The position numbers were made by a program, and so were the translations under genes. The notes under the pieces were generated by a model. That model had not been told where the DNA came from. It saw nothing but the letters and a program-made list of their open reading frames with translations, and ran no database searches. This document shows positions 1 to 13,200 of a stretch of 64,000 nucleotides of DNA, piece after piece; the first letter of the stretch is position 1, and each line of letters opens with the position of its first letter. This DNA comes from Larus michahellis (Eukaryota; Chordata; Aves; Charadriiformes; Laridae), in assembly GCF_964199755.1 (NCBI RefSeq), contig NC_133900.1, positions 73,454,727 through 73,518,726 on the forward strand, read 5' to 3'.

Positions 1-3000
1 TACTGTACCATACAACAGATGTGATTTCCATAGCTTTTTGCTCTACCTTTTTTTTTTTTTTTTTTTTTAGGGAATTCAGTGAGATATCATTTGAGTGGGG
101 TGCTAAATAGACAACCAGGTTATTTTACAGCCTCAACATTGCATTATGTTTTAAAAGCCTCTATGCAAAATGGCAAAATATGAACAATAACGGTCCCTGA
201 AGGCTAGATAATGCCTTAAGGCTTAACTGTTAGCATCGTTCCTTGACTAGGTAGACTGAAGACAATTCTCAGTACAATTTCTATGAAAAAGGTCATTGTC
301 TTTCTTGCAACAAGACCACACTATGGAGCACTGCAATGGGAGGACAGAGCAATAGCCTTACCTTCAGTGCATACCATCCTGCTTCCTTTGGGACTGCAAT
401 TAAGCTTATGAATGGGCAGGGCTGGTAGCAGAGATGCAACCATGGACCCTCCCTTCCTGCTGTACACCTGCAGCATGAGAGGCTGATTGGCAGAGTGATT
501 ATCTTCCTCAGCTGGTTATCAGCAGCTCACTTAATTATGTACCAAACCAAATAAATTGTCACAGGTCACCAAGACCCCACAAGATGTAGGATAAAGACCC
601 ATTAAGCTTTGTTCTCCTACAGTGGTCTCACAAGGTGCCTGTTGGTTTTGAAGGAAACCTGAGAACCTGGAGGGGAAAATCAAAGTCACATAGACCAGCC
701 CTGCCCTCACAGGCTACCTGAGCATGAAAGTGCTTTGTGAGGAGCTCCATTAATTTAAACAGAATTGTTTGACGAAAGTAACCACCAAATGAACAAGTGA
801 GCAAATCAGACCTGAAATGAGTAACAAAGAATTCAACAGAATCCTGCTTTGTGTTTGGGTCACTACAAGTTTCCCTTAAATGTAGGCCTACCTAGTGCTT
901 TCTTCTGGAGAATATTCTGGTCACTGTTGTCAGAGGCTGAAATAACTCCATGACAGGGAGCCTTTGAAGTTCAGCGAGGTGGGAATGACCAGCTTCTTCA
1001 GCTGTGACCTAGGAGGGTCTGCTTTGCAATTGAAGCAGCAGTCTGAGCTGGTGAGGCACAAGGTGAAGGACTGGTACTTTAAATTGCTTGATTTGATATT
1101 TTCCTTAAATGAAATTTAACATGTAGACAATTACATAAGAGAATATCACATAGATCCTAAAGTCAAGTGCTCACCAGGTCAAAAATGCCTACTTGCCTGT
1201 GCAACTCCAGCCTCCTTGGTTGTTTGCAGTATAATGCTGTACTTAATTCCAAAACCAAATGCTATGATTTTCCTCAAGGAATAGATACAAAGCAGACTTT
1301 ATTATCTGAATGGTAATTTCTTCTAATACAGGTATGTAATTCTGATATGCAGTGACTTATTACCCCACTGAAGAAATCTTTAGGTGGAGTGAGCCTTTTG
1401 CTTCAGATTTTATATCTGGTCTGCATTTTAGAAATTGTAATCAATAAGTGAACTTGCAAATTTAACCATTAATCAATGTGAATAATATATGTATCATGTA
1501 TTAATTAGAGAGTCAAAACTTATAAGATTCCTTCATCATTGATCAAAATAAATTCTGATGAAGGAGACTTATGAATATTCTGAACAGCCGTATTCAATCT
1601 GTAATTGCATCACATACCACAATGAAAAAAAAATATTAATTGTTACTGGAAAATGTAATTGGATGCAAGGATATAATAGTCAATTGGTGCTTGAGCAGGT
1701 GTAAGGGATTCAGGTGTAATTACTACCATGACAAATCAAATGCCAAGATCCATAAAAAAATAAATCTCAGAAGTAATTCTCATATGTGGAAAGGGAATAG
1801 TTTATCCACCCTTATAAAAAAAAAATCCAGTTAATAAAAACAGGTAGAAACTCTGAACAGAAAAGATCAAGATCTGCGATGGGAGTTAGTGGGGGAAGTA
1901 ATAGCTGAGACGTACTTGCTGTCATAACCCAAGTACACTGCTAAAATTAACAAAATACCGCTCATAGCAAATTCTCATTTAATTATAATGAATCCTTTAG
2001 CATTAATGATCACTATTTCATCAACAGTGAAATAATTAAAACAACACTGATATGTGCATCATATTCACTGGCCTTGAAAGTTAACATGTTGACATTATTA
2101 TAACTTGGCAAGAAACCAACTAAACTTCAGGCATAAAAGTGTAATGTGTGAGTAGTGGGAAAGGCAATAATTTGAAGTCGTCAGCTCTTTATGACATTGT
2201 GATAAGCTCAGAATAAATGGAAGTCGTCTGATTGTCATTAGTGAATGGACAATTTAGAAATTTTCATTGTGAAAATGGAGAATGAACAGCGGGTAAAACA
2301 TTGATTCAGTTGCAGGATCTTAACATAAAAAGGACAATTTCATGTCAAAGTGTAATAAGAGATCTAGTTGTGCAATAACGAAGAATCTGCTGACAACATG
2401 AAACACGTGAAAAGCTTTCTCATACACTGGCTTTTCTGTAGTGGACAAAAGAATTCTCCCTACCACCACCAAAATAAGGTGTAGCTGCAATTCTAGTCTG
2501 GGAAACAGACCATATTAGAGGACAAGGATCTATAGCTCCCTAATAAGTTTTTTAGGTACTTTTCAATAAGTTCTTCCTTGCCTTACAGCCTGCAATGCTT
2601 ATTTCTGTTTGATTCATAATAGTGTAGCACTGCATAAATCTCAGTTTGCTCTTCTTTTATGATTTCCTCATTCCCATCTCCTAAGCACTATAGACAGTTC
2701 AAAATATGTATTTGTAGCCTAGCAGAGGAAACAAACCTCTTCCTTGCTCAAATGACTTAAATTATCTTAATTGGAGCACCACTTAAACGATTAACTGATT
2801 AGTCCACAACACACTAAAATGACACTTCTCGGAAGCGATCTATTGAGTCAGATTGTCTGCAGATTCAAGGAACGCTGCAACTTTTGATGTTGAGTGTATA
2901 ACTCAGAGGCTCTCTTTGCAACCACAAGGAATAAAAGCTGTTGTTCTAAGGAAAAATGAGGCATCAGCGTACAAAGTAAGAACCAGGGCAATAGTGATGG

Positions 3001-5348
3001 GTTGCCTACTGTGTTGACTGTTGGGAGAACACAAGACATCCAGCTAATTTTTCCTAAATCAGCTTAATGTAGGAAAAAAATTTCTGCAAAATTAGCAAAA
3101 ATCCCAGCGCCCCTAACAGTAATGTCCTACTACAGGCAGCTCACGCTGGAAAGGATACAGCCCTTGGTGCTGCACTTTGAGGTGTAACGTCACGTACACA
3201 AATTGTCCCTGGAGTTCAATGGATCTGCTAACGTAAGTGAAGTTATTCCTCTCTCTAGCAGGGTATGGGCCGTGGAGTTTAGACAGCCAATTCTGCTTTT
3301 CTGGCTGGCTAACCAAGCAGACGATGGGAGCGTGCCACTGAATATAAAGAGAACTCAGCTGATAAAGAAGCTGCTGTTAGACGGCAAAGCTGCCTCCTAT
3401 GAAAAATACCATACCAGTTTGACACTTTTTAAAAGGCTAAATTACAAACAAAACTATATGCTAGTAAAAAAGGTGGGGGACAAACCGTGGAGCCAAAAAG
3501 AGCTTCAGAACTCCCTGGAATCTGGCCAGGATTTCACCCAAGGATTCAGACTGCAACAGAGCAGGAAAAGCTGAAAGATGTGGGTTCACAGATAAGCCCT
3601 TCCCTCACCTCTGGATGCTCATTCCGATTCCTTCCTTTTGGCTAGCACTTGCTCTCTGTTTTAGCCCAATTGGTCAAATTAAGGAGCTAATCTGGAAAGA
3701 AAGGAAGATAGAAAATCAGCATTTAGCATCACTTTCAGTAGTAGTGTTCCAACAATTTGCCCTATTATATCAATCCAGATTAGGAAACTTCCTCCTTAAG
3801 GTAACAGTTTGGTTCAAGAGACATTAGCTGTTCTGCTCTAGGTGTTTTAAAATGTGATCCAAGCAACAGCTTTTTAGTCATTCACAAATTATAACACAAA
3901 TATAATTGCCAAAAAGCCATGGCTTAGACCCATAGCTTATGCAGAACATTTCTCTGATAATGCATGGTTCATTAATATCAGGTATAACTCACAGGCCCTG
4001 TCCAACGTTCATCAGTTTTTTTTGTTGGAATACATTTTACCATGATATTATACTTTCATAAAAGCACAAAATTGCATAACAACATCCAGGCTGTGCTGTA
4101 TTTATAAAGTGTGACTGTTGCTTCTAGTAAAACGCACGTGGATCTACACTGAATCACAGCTGTAGCAGAGTATAGTAAATTCTGTTTTCTGCAACAATTG
4201 ACATTGCCTGTGCTTTGTTTGCAGTGTGATGTGTGATCAAAGAGCAAGTGCTAAGCAAAGGCTATGGAAGGCTAGGAATTTGACCAGGTTTGGCAAATTA
4301 GCAAGGTTCATGTGTTAACTAAAGCTGTGCTGAATCCTTTGTCTTCGGTCACACTCAGTGCTCCCCTCATATCAGACTCGTTTTCTAAACGAGGAAGCAA
4401 ATCACTGGCTGGACTATAATGATCTGTGTTTGTTCCCATACAGAAATGGACTATGTTCTCTCTGTTATGCACAACTTTTCTTTCAGTGTTTTAGAATTCA
4501 AAGATTGCATGCATACTTGCATTTATTCATACCCCCGTAAGCCTTCCTACCTTTGTTTTTTTGTTTAGGTTTGTTTGGTTGGTTTTTTGTTTTCTTAAAT
4601 CAAGAATATTCTTAATTTTACATGTAATTCACCAAGAACCAAATTCTGAACTTTTCAGATTAGCAAAGTCACTTGGACGGCAACAGAAAGCAAGATTAGC
4701 CATATACTGCCTCAGGCTCAATTTTAAGGCTGGGTATATCTTCAGGAGTTTGATAAATTAAGTTCTCAATGTATCTATAGTCTCCTTTTAAAAAAGGTAG
4801 GTATTTATTTCTTTTTGTAATAGGTTTATATTCAAGTCAATCTATTTCTAGAGTTAAAGGGCTATCATTATGGCTTCTAATTTATTCACACTTTCTTTAT
4901 ACGGCCTGTGTTGGTAGTGTGATCTGAAGAAAACCCTGCTGCTATTCTTACAGATTTGGGGTTTGAAAGTGAAGAGGGGAGGAGCACATTAGTTTGCAGC
5001 CATGTGTTATAGGGAATGCCATTGTCGGTATCAGATTGCCCCACAGTTCACCCCAGCAGGGAGTCTTCGGTGCATAATCCAAGAGGCCAAAATGATCTCC
5101 TCTGACCACAAGAAGAGACCTTCAGAGCTGGAAGGTCTCCACGCTTGGGATTTAACATGGAACTTGGAGTTGATAAATTCCAATGCAGAATGCCAAGACC
5201 ACGTTTGCAAAAGAGGAAATAAGACTGAACCTAGAGCTTGTTTAGTTTTGTGCCATGGGAGACAGTGATCTGCTTGGATCCTTAGAAAGCAATTTAATAC
5301 CTGCAAGTTCATTCTTCCATCCAACACCAGCTTTGTCATCTTTTGCAC
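1..5348. other. Intergenic DNA downstream of GABRA2, no gene recognised
   Basis: This AT-rich stretch has no exon or RNA gene that I can recognise. It begins with a 21-base T run at 48-68. The longest open frame, plus strand about 3203-3574, starts at TTG rather than ATG and has no recognisable motif. In known vertebrates GABRG1 is the neighbour on this side of GABRA2, but none of its conserved receptor motifs (Cys-loop, PAR motif before the second membrane segment) appears here, so GABRG1, if conserved in place, lies to the left of the window. Confidence 0.6.
48..68. repeat. Poly-T run (21 T)
   Basis: An uninterrupted homopolymer at the left edge. On the minus strand it reads as poly-A, which could be a retroposed tail or simple slippage. 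No element is recognisable beside it. Confidence 0.9.
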
Positions 5349-5818
5349 AGAGTCATAGGATCACTGAGGTTAGAAGGAACCTCTGGAGATCATCTAGTCT
5401 AAACTCCTTACTCCAAGCAGGTCACCTATAGCACATTGCTCAGGATCATGTTCAGACAACTTTGAGTACCTCCAAGGATGGAGACTCTACAACATCTTTG
5501 GGCAACCTGTTCAGTGGTCAGTTACTCTCACAGTAAGACAGGGGTTTTAGTGTGTTTAAATGGAATATTCTGTGTATCAATTTGTGCCCTTTCCCTTTTG
5601 TCCTTTCACTAGCTATCACTGAGAAAAGTCTAGTCGGGTCTTCTTTACTGCCTCAGGTATTGATGCACAGGGATAAGATGCTCCCTGAGCTTTCTCCTCT
5701 CCAGGTAGAATAGTCCTAGCTCTCTCAGCCTTTCCTCATATTTCAAAATCTCCAGGCCCTTAGTCATCTTTGTGGCACTTCACAGGACTTGCTCCAGTAT
5801 GTTCACGTCTCTCTTTTA

Positions 5819-6178
5819 CTACAGGGGAGCCCAGCACTGAACACAGCTCAACCTGCTGGCAATACCCTCCTTATGGCAACCCAGGAGGCTGTTGGCCTTC
5901 TTTGCCACAACAGCAGGTTGCTGGCTCAGTTTCTTGTCTACCAGGACCCTAAGGTAATTCTCTGCAGAGCTGCTTTCCAGCTTGTACTGGCACATGGACT
6001 TATTCTTCCTCTGATGCAGGAATTTGCATTTCCCTTTGTTGAACTTCACGAGGTTCCTCTCTAGCCATTTCTCCAACCTGTCAAGATTCTTTTGAATGGC
6101 GCCACAACCCTGCGGTGTATCAGCCACTCCTCCCAGTTTCGTATTGTTTATGAGCTTGCTGAGGGTGCACTCCATCAC
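5819..6178 (-). pseudogene. CR1 ORF2 remnant, C-terminal reverse transcriptase region
   Basis: The minus-strand translation keeps hallmark CR1 polymerase C-terminal stretches: 'NTKLGGVADTPQGC', 'DRLEKWLERNLVKFNKGKC', 'KKANSLLGC' and 'ASRLSC'. In an intact CR1 this lies at the C-terminal side of the reverse transcriptase used for target-primed integration. Here it is one open segment of a broken frame, with no upstream catalytic palm in the same frame. It is a fossil, not a host gene. Confidence 0.85.
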
Positions 6179-6760
6179 ATCACCCAGGTCAAGATTTTAA
6201 ACAGTATTTGACTCAGTATCAACCCCTGGGTAAATAATAAGTGATTGTCTTCTAAGTGAACTTTGAGCTACTGATCACAATCCTCTGAGTCTGTCAGTTC
6301 AGCCACTTTTCAGTACACTTCACCTCTTCATCAGTTTTTCTATTAGGATGTTCTAGGAGATAGTGTCAAAAGCCTTACTGAAGCTATATAAACAATACTG
6401 AGTGCTGTTCCCTTCTCCACAAAGCTAGCCTTCTAATCACAGAAGAGTATCAGGTTGGTCAATCATGAATTCCCCTTCTTAAGTCAACGCTCACCACTCC
6501 CAGTCACGGTCTTGTCCTTAAGATGTTTGAAAATGCCTTCCAGGATTATTTACTCCATTACCTTCCCAAGAATCAAGGTAAAGATGACTGGCCTGTAGTT
6601 CACCAGATGCTCCTCCTTGCCCTCTTTGAAGGTGGGATTAATATTTGCTTTCTTCCAGTCCTCAGGAACTACCTCAAATCACTGTGATTTTTTCAAAGGT
6701 AATTGAGAGTGGCCTCACAGTGACATCAGACTCCCTCAGCACTTATGGGTGCATCTCATC

Positions 6761-6899
6761 ACAGAATCACAGAGTGATAGGGGTTGGAAGGGACCTCTGG
6801 AGATCACCTAGTCCAATCCCCCTGACAAAGCAGGGTCACCTAGAGCAGGTTGAACAGGAACACGTCCAGGCGGGTTTTGAATGCCTCCATGGAGACCTG
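6761..6899 (-). mobile_element. Short CR1 3' end nested inside the larger CR1
   Basis: A second CR1 tail ('cagaatcacagagtgatagg', 'gttggaagggacctctggag') starts abruptly after 'gggtgcatctcatc' of the host CR1. The host polymerase text resumes at about 6900 with 'ggacttgtgtatgtcc'. The insert is about 140 bp, severely 5' truncated and in the same orientation. Exact edges are uncertain by a few bases because both elements share short words such as 'catgga'. The nesting shows the outer copy is older. Confidence 0.8.
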
Positions 6900-6929
6900 T
6901 GGACTTGTGTATGTCCTGTTTAAATGTCC

Positions 6930-7244
6930 CTATTCTGATCTTCTTCCATCAAGGCTAAGTCTTCCTTGCTCAACTTTCCCACAGAACTTGAGGGCCTGTG
7001 ACTCCTGAAGGTAGGTCTTACCAACAAAGACCAATGCAAGGGAGGCTTTGAGTTCCTCAGCCTTCTCCATGTCCTCGGTCACCAGGGTTCCTGTGCCTTT
7101 CAACAGCAGGCCCGTGTTTTCCCTAGTCTTCCTTTTGCTGCTGGAATAGCTACAGAAGTCCTTCATTTTACCTTTCATCTCCATCATTAGATTTGACTCC
7201 AGGTGGACTTTTGGTTTCTCGTGGCTCTCTGCATACTCAGACAA
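6930..7244 (-). pseudogene. CR1 ORF2 remnant, region before the polymerase core
   Basis: The minus-strand translation contains 'YSSSKRKTRENTGLLLKGTG', 'LVTEDMEKAEELKASLALVF' and 'GKTYLQESQA'. These match the linker between the endonuclease and reverse transcriptase of avian CR1 ORF2, which typically reads like KRKTRENVGPLL...LVTEDTEKAEVLNAFFASVF. It belongs to the same fossil element as the remnant at 5819-6178, separated from it by polymerase sequence and the nested CR1. Confidence 0.8.
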
Positions 7245-7760
7245 TGTCTCTATATTCCTTCCAGGTCACCTCGCCCTGCTTCCATCTCCTGTATACTTCC
7301 TTTTTATATTTCAGTTTAGCCAGCACCAACTTGTTCATCCATATAGGCCTCGTGCCGCCTTGGCTTGACTTGTTGCAAGCTTAGTTGGCTTTTCTTGAGC
7401 TTGGAGGGAGAGATCCTTGTAAATCAACAAGATGTCCTGGACCCCTTTTCTCTCCGGGACCATCTATCAAGGGACTCTTTCAAGCATATCTCTCAGCAGT
7501 CTGGGGCTGAGTACGAGTTAGCACTGTGCAGAGATCAGAGTCAGGGCCAGTCTGTTTTCTTGAAGTCCAGGGCTGAAATCCTGCTTTTTGCCTTGTTCCC
7601 TCTTCTCAGGACACTGAACAGCATCATCTCATGGTCAGGGCACTCAGGGCTTGCACGTCCCCAACCGGTCCACCCTTGTTTTTAAGTATGTGCATCTCCC
7701 CTTGTTGGCTCCCCCATCAGGAAGTTGTCCTCAATGCACTTCAGAAGCCTCCTGTATTCG

Positions 7761-10084
7761 TTTTTCTTTTTTTTTTTAATTTTTTCTTTTGCGCTGTCTC
7801 TTACCGTGAGGTGTGAAAGTACTCTCAGCTTTCATAAATAGCAGGGTGACCAGATGGACCTAGTTTTTAAATATTCCCAGTACCACCTGGTCACTGGCTC
7901 ATTAGTGGACGCTTGTTCTAGTGTATTAATGCTGTCAGACTTTTTTTTTTTTTTTTTAAATAGAAACATTGACCACTATGCACAGCCAACAGCAAAAGCA
8001 GTTGAACTCCACCTGTAACGCAGCAGGAAGCATGTTTGAGTCTAAACCCCCATCACCGTCACTTCTGCAGACACTAACCTGTTTAGTGTCGGGTGGCTGT
8101 GGTAGAAAGGAAGAACAGAAAGGGATTTTGAAGGATAATGTGTTCCATCAGAAAGGTTTAGCAGCAATAGGCCAAGCCACAACTTAGGAGAATTTTCATG
8201 GCCAGTTCTGACTATCTCAAAATATTAACAATTGACTTGCGGGGGAAGAGAGGGGTGCAGCAGTTAAATAAGTCGCTCTGCACAAAACAGTAATCCTCAT
8301 AAAACTCAGTCAGGTGGCACTTGCCACTCACGCCCAGTATTAGCAAAAAATGATACTGTTCTTTAGAAGGCGGAAGAGACATTGAATTCTTCCGCTTTAA
8401 TAATTTATACCAGGGTCTCAAAAGATCTCCAAAGAAACTGAAAGCAGAGTTGCTTTTCAATATTTAAAATGTTATGAATATTCATCTTTCGCTTTTACTG
8501 TGGCTGCTATCCACCACACATGCAACGGACGACTGTTCAAAATGTTTTCCATGCTGGATCTAGTTAAATGCTTCTCTTCTCCCATATGATTTGTCAACTC
8601 TGCAAATATTACTCAGGTCCCCTGTTTACTTCGTATCTGTACATAAAGCATACTGTTGAAAATAAATCCTTACTCTTTACAACCTAATTTTTGGATTAAA
8701 TTATCCTGGAAAAACATACTATATTATAGACTGTTTTCTGCATGGCTATTAATCCCTCAGCATTCCATAAGAGCATAAAAATGCTCCTTGATACTAGTGA
8801 AATGTTCAGAAAAAATATTCTAACGGAAGAAAAAACACTTTCCAATAGAACAATAGCTATCTTTGGACAATTGCTAATAAGAGAGCATTATTTTGCCCTC
8901 CAAGCATATTTTGTCTGCATACATTTTTGCATCCATGAAGGAGGAAATATATAAAGAGACAAGCAGAACAGGCTGTTTCTTCACCAATGTCTTCATCCTT
9001 ATTTTTAGCTTAGGATGTTGCCTTGCTTTATACTACAACATTCTCTCTGAAGGGGAAGTAATGAAAAGGAAGTCAAATCCACCTGGTGGCTCCAGGAGGT
9101 GTTATTTGCGGTGTTCTAATAAATCAGTAAATCTCTTAATAAGCAAATACCCTGAATAGGTACATAAGAAATGTAGTGGTCATAGAACTGAGATTGGATT
9201 CTGTCAGTACACGCTCAAAAGCTACTGATATACAGCTCTAGAGAAAAGCAGGGAGCAATGCCCAAATAACACAAGCACGTACCTACCAGTGTGTTTGAAC
9301 AACCATGTCCAGGCTCTCGCCAGAAGCATCCCAGTGTGAATCCCATGTTTCATGGGTTTCAAACTACCAGTGCCACTTCAAGGGAGGGCTGTTTGTTTTG
9401 GAGCAGTGGTAAGGAAATCGTAAGCTTTGAAGTGGCAATAAGAGCCAGGCCCACAGATCACCCAATATATTGCTCAATACGCAGTGTGTGTGCTGTTCCT
9501 AGGCTTTTCCCTGGGAACAGTGTCCATGACAGTTTTGTCGTAGCACTGGAGTTCACTGAGAGTGTTGTACTTCAATGTGAGTCTCTTGCACCGAAAAGGG
9601 AGATCTTCCCTCACCTGATACAATACATATTTTGCATCACCTCAGTACCTAAGAATTTACTGTGGGAGAGCAAGGGCAAAATCACCCAGTTTGATTACAT
9701 GAAGATATGCAATAGCAAGGCTCTTCTACTGCCTCTTGTTAATTGACAGAAGTCATGGTACACATGCCAGGGATGTTGTGCTGATTCAGAGAGGCAAGTA
9801 GAGTTTGTTATCCACTCTTTTCGGGTACAAGCAAGTAGGATTTAAGCAGCCATCTTACACAGAAAATCCTAGGAAAGCCAGTCTTGTGGTGAAGCCTGGG
9901 CCCAGATGTTAGTGTTTTCAATCTAAATTGCCAATAAAGCCAAAACACTTAGGGCTATAGCTTGGACTATGGACATAGGGACATTCATCTCAGAAGTCCA
10001 AAGTGACAGAGCAAGTAGCAACAGGCATATGGGAAGTTCCAATCAAATACAAAGAAATGTTTTTATGCCATGAGGGTGGTGACA
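7761..10084. other. Intergenic DNA, no gene recognised
   Basis: AT-rich sequence with T-rich tracts near 7768-7790 and 7940-7958. A minus-strand frame at 8212-8460 and a plus-strand frame at 9291-9746 are open but show no domain, no convincing splice sites and no similarity I can name. I treat them as chance frames. Confidence 0.5.
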
Positions 10085-10245
10085 GAGAAACGGTGACCCA
10101 GGGAGGCTGGGCGATCTCCATTCTTGCTCAACACTTGACTGGACAAAGCCTTACACAACTTGATGTGATGTGGCTGTGTTTTGAGCAGGGGATTTGACAG
10201 GATGACCTCCAGAGACCCTTTCCAATGCAAATTATTACAACTCTA
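10085..10245 (+). mobile_element. Old CR1 3'-end fragment
   Basis: The stretch matches the final part of a CR1 in plus orientation: 'ttgactggacaaagcc', then 'ttttgagcaggggatttgac', then 'atgacctccagagacccttt' and 'ccaatgcaaattatt'. It is about 160 bp, 5' truncated, and more diverged than the copy at 38.5 kb, so probably an older subfamily insertion. Confidence 0.75.
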
Positions 10246-13200
10246 CTGTATTTAGCTATTCGCAACACAGATTGCTCACACACTGTCCTGGCCTTCCCAG
10301 GTATTCCTGAAGAGCATTACGTAGCTCCACCCTAGATCCACCAGAACGAGGAGCCCCAAATCCCTTCTGATAAGCAAAATTACTTCCATCTTCCATGAAG
10401 TACATTTATGTGTTTGTCATGTGAAGCTGCTGCTACACACGACAAGAAAGGGCCATCCCTGAAATACTTATAGCCTTTCCATGGAAAGGCTTGGAACTCA
10501 GAACGCTCATTTTAAAACAAACAAAAAACCAAAACCAAACCCACATCCTACTAACAGTATATACATTTGGGGTTGTTTCCGAGTGAGCGTTGTTTCCCCA
10601 TCTACTCCCACTGATGAAGCAAGCTCTCTGGTAGGAGGTTTCTTATGTTCCACATCAACTGGTGGTTAATGTATACCCTGCAGCAATATGTTTTATAACC
10701 TTCTGGAAACATGAAACATTGCCGAATGTAATATGAATACACAAGGACATTCTCATTATATAAGTAGAAAACCCTGTTAAACTCTCACCAAACTAAGGAA
10801 TATTTTCTTTCCAATATATTGTTTGTTTTCTTCGGGAAACTCTGTCCTTAATAAAAAAGCGCCTTCGTAGAGGCTGTAATGGGTTGCTTAAAAACAAGCA
10901 AACAAAAACAAACAAACAAAAACCCCACACACAAATCCTGAGAGAAAAGCCACGAGGGGAATTAAACAATTGCGCTGTCAAAACATTAAAAAAAAAAATA
11001 CAACGTGTGCTATATTTAAATTAACTTTAATAAGAAGTACAAAAAGATAATGTTAAGCAATATTTTGCATGTGGTTAATAAATATTCTTCAACAGCAAGC
11101 AGTGACACATTCAAACATAAATCCAGTTATTTCTTTTACATTTTAGAAAAGTAACAACTTTTTCCAGTTAAAACAAGGTCACAAATTACAGAATATTATC
11201 ATCCTCTTTAATTATTTATAACTATGAAACCTACTAAATTAGTGAACTGTCACCCAGAAGATTTTATATGACGTTGATGTTCAAGGTTAAGTATACTTAC
11301 ATTTATCATGCAGTTTCTTACTGTGCATATTTGGTTGGTGTTTAATTTTCTTTGAAATTATTGGTTTCGTTCTTCCTGTTTCCTTATTTCTTGTTAATAT
11401 ACTGGAAGCATCTGTTTTCAAACTCCTATACATTTTCACACCTAAGTGACTCACTAAAGTAGATCTGTCATCCAATGCATAAATGCTCTCTGACTCCAGC
11501 CCAGCTGAGAAATTGCTAACAATGTCTGAATCAGACTCCATGTTATTTTTATGATTTTTTTTAATCAATTATAACAAGATTTAGTGTAATCACTTCCATT
11601 AAAATTAAAATGCCTTCAAGTGTTTCCTAGTAAAGTGAGTATTTGGAGGGGAGAGGGTGAAGGAGTGCTGTTTAGGAACTGATTTTTTAGCAGTTTATAG
11701 ATACGGTGCGTATTGTACATATGTATTCTAATAGATGTAAAGTACTACATTGCATTCCGTGCTAATGCTAAGCTACAGTAGCCTATAAACTGATAAATTC
11801 AGCCAAAATGAACATCTAATAAAGAATATCAAAAGCAGCTGATCAAAGTAATATCTTGTTCCATTCTCTATTTCCATCCATCCTCAACAGCATAGGTAGA
11901 TGGATGAAGTACTGGTAAACAAATATAACACTTCAACCTGTTGAAGCTCACCTCTTGGAATATTAGATGAATGAAAGCACTTAGTGCAATCATTAAAACC
12001 TTGAATGCATAAAGACATGCTCCAGGCCACTTGATCGAGTGAAGTATTCACAACATTATGTAAGGAATTAAAATCTGAAAGCAAAATATAACTTCTAAAT
12101 CATCCAACGATAAAAATATATTCATATATATTTATGTAGACACCGACACTAGAGGAAGAGTATACATCATCTTGCATATTTTAAAACATCCTCCAAATTC
12201 CTTTTTGTGAGTGTTATCACCTACTGCTAACTCATAGCACTTTCACAATATTCTTAAAAGGCATTAATATATACCAGGAATGAAACACACACCAAGTCCT
12301 ATATTTCAGTATGGTTGGCTCTTCTTTCAAGGGCTTATTTTCATGGGTTAAAGAACTAAGCACCTCTAGCCAAAGGAGAGTCCAGGTATACTCTCAGGTG
12401 CGCTCCCCTTCTGTAAAAAAGTCCTTACTGGCTTCAGTGACATAGATGAATATCCTGAGGATCCTAATCAGTTTTATTTTAAATTCGGTGCAAGTTTTGC
12501 CCTGACCTCAGTCAGAGAGGTCAAGCCCTCAAAGTTTAGCTTCTTCCAGTAAGATGTAACCACAGACTGCAAAACATGAGCTCAAGGATTCAGCTAGAGA
12601 GATCCAAATCTAGAAAATTAAATGGTTTAAAGTAGAGGAAAACAAAATTTTTATGTGATTAACACCTGCCATTCATTGAAATAGACTTGTGAGCCTTTAG
12701 CTTCTACTACTAAAGGTCTAAAGTGACAAATCACTCACTGATTCGCAGATGGATGGAATGAATTAACAATTGGATTCAATTAATTAACTGTTAATTGGTT
12801 GTTAGGGAGTTTGGGTTATCTACAGAAATGAAGCAGAGGAGGTCTCCTTTACTAAAACAAAAATCAATGAGAAGGTAATGTTAAAGAGATACTTGAAGTT
12901 ATATTGGAAACTGATAGCATCCTCACAGAAGGTATGTTCTTGTTGGGAAGAGGCGGAAGGAATCCTAAAACTCTGCTTTCTAAAGAACCGCTCCCTTTAC
13001 TGGAGGCTGAGGTGTGAGCTGACTTTCACATAAATTCACTGAATTACTTCCATGTTTCCAAGTCTATAAGACAAAAACTTTAGATATGACATCAAATTAT
13101 ATCACACTTAAAGATTCTATTTAGACGGTTTTAGACACTTGTACATTTATCATGCTGGTTTTTTAGAATGAGGCTATTTAACTTCCTTGGCTCATTTTAA

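Larger units (their letters stand above)
5349..7760 (-). mobile_element. CR1 LINE retrotransposon, long degenerate copy
   Basis: The 3' end lies at the low coordinate. Reading plus, 5349-5520 is the reverse complement of a CR1 tail ('ggatcactgaggttagaagg', then 'ctctggagatcatctagtc'). Moving right come the C-terminal reverse transcriptase region (5819-6178), more polymerase sequence, and the region before the polymerase core (6930-7244). The order and orientation are those of one minus-strand CR1 with its 5' part ending somewhere near 7.7-7.8 kb; that end is approximate. Frames are interrupted, so the copy is inactive. A second, shorter CR1 interrupts it at about 6761-6899. Confidence 0.88.

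Noticed and set aside
3203..3574. Plus-strand open frame of 123 codons
   Set aside because: It begins at TTG, has no motif, and overlaps another open frame on the minus strand. Nothing suggests coding beyond the open length.
5819..6064. Plus-strand frames over the CR1 polymerase remnant
   Set aside because: They are antisense shadows of the CR1 ORF2 remnant, which reads on the minus strand.
9291..9746. Plus-strand open frame of 151 codons
   Set aside because: No recognisable domain, no supporting splice sites or poly-A context, and mixed composition typical of chance frames.
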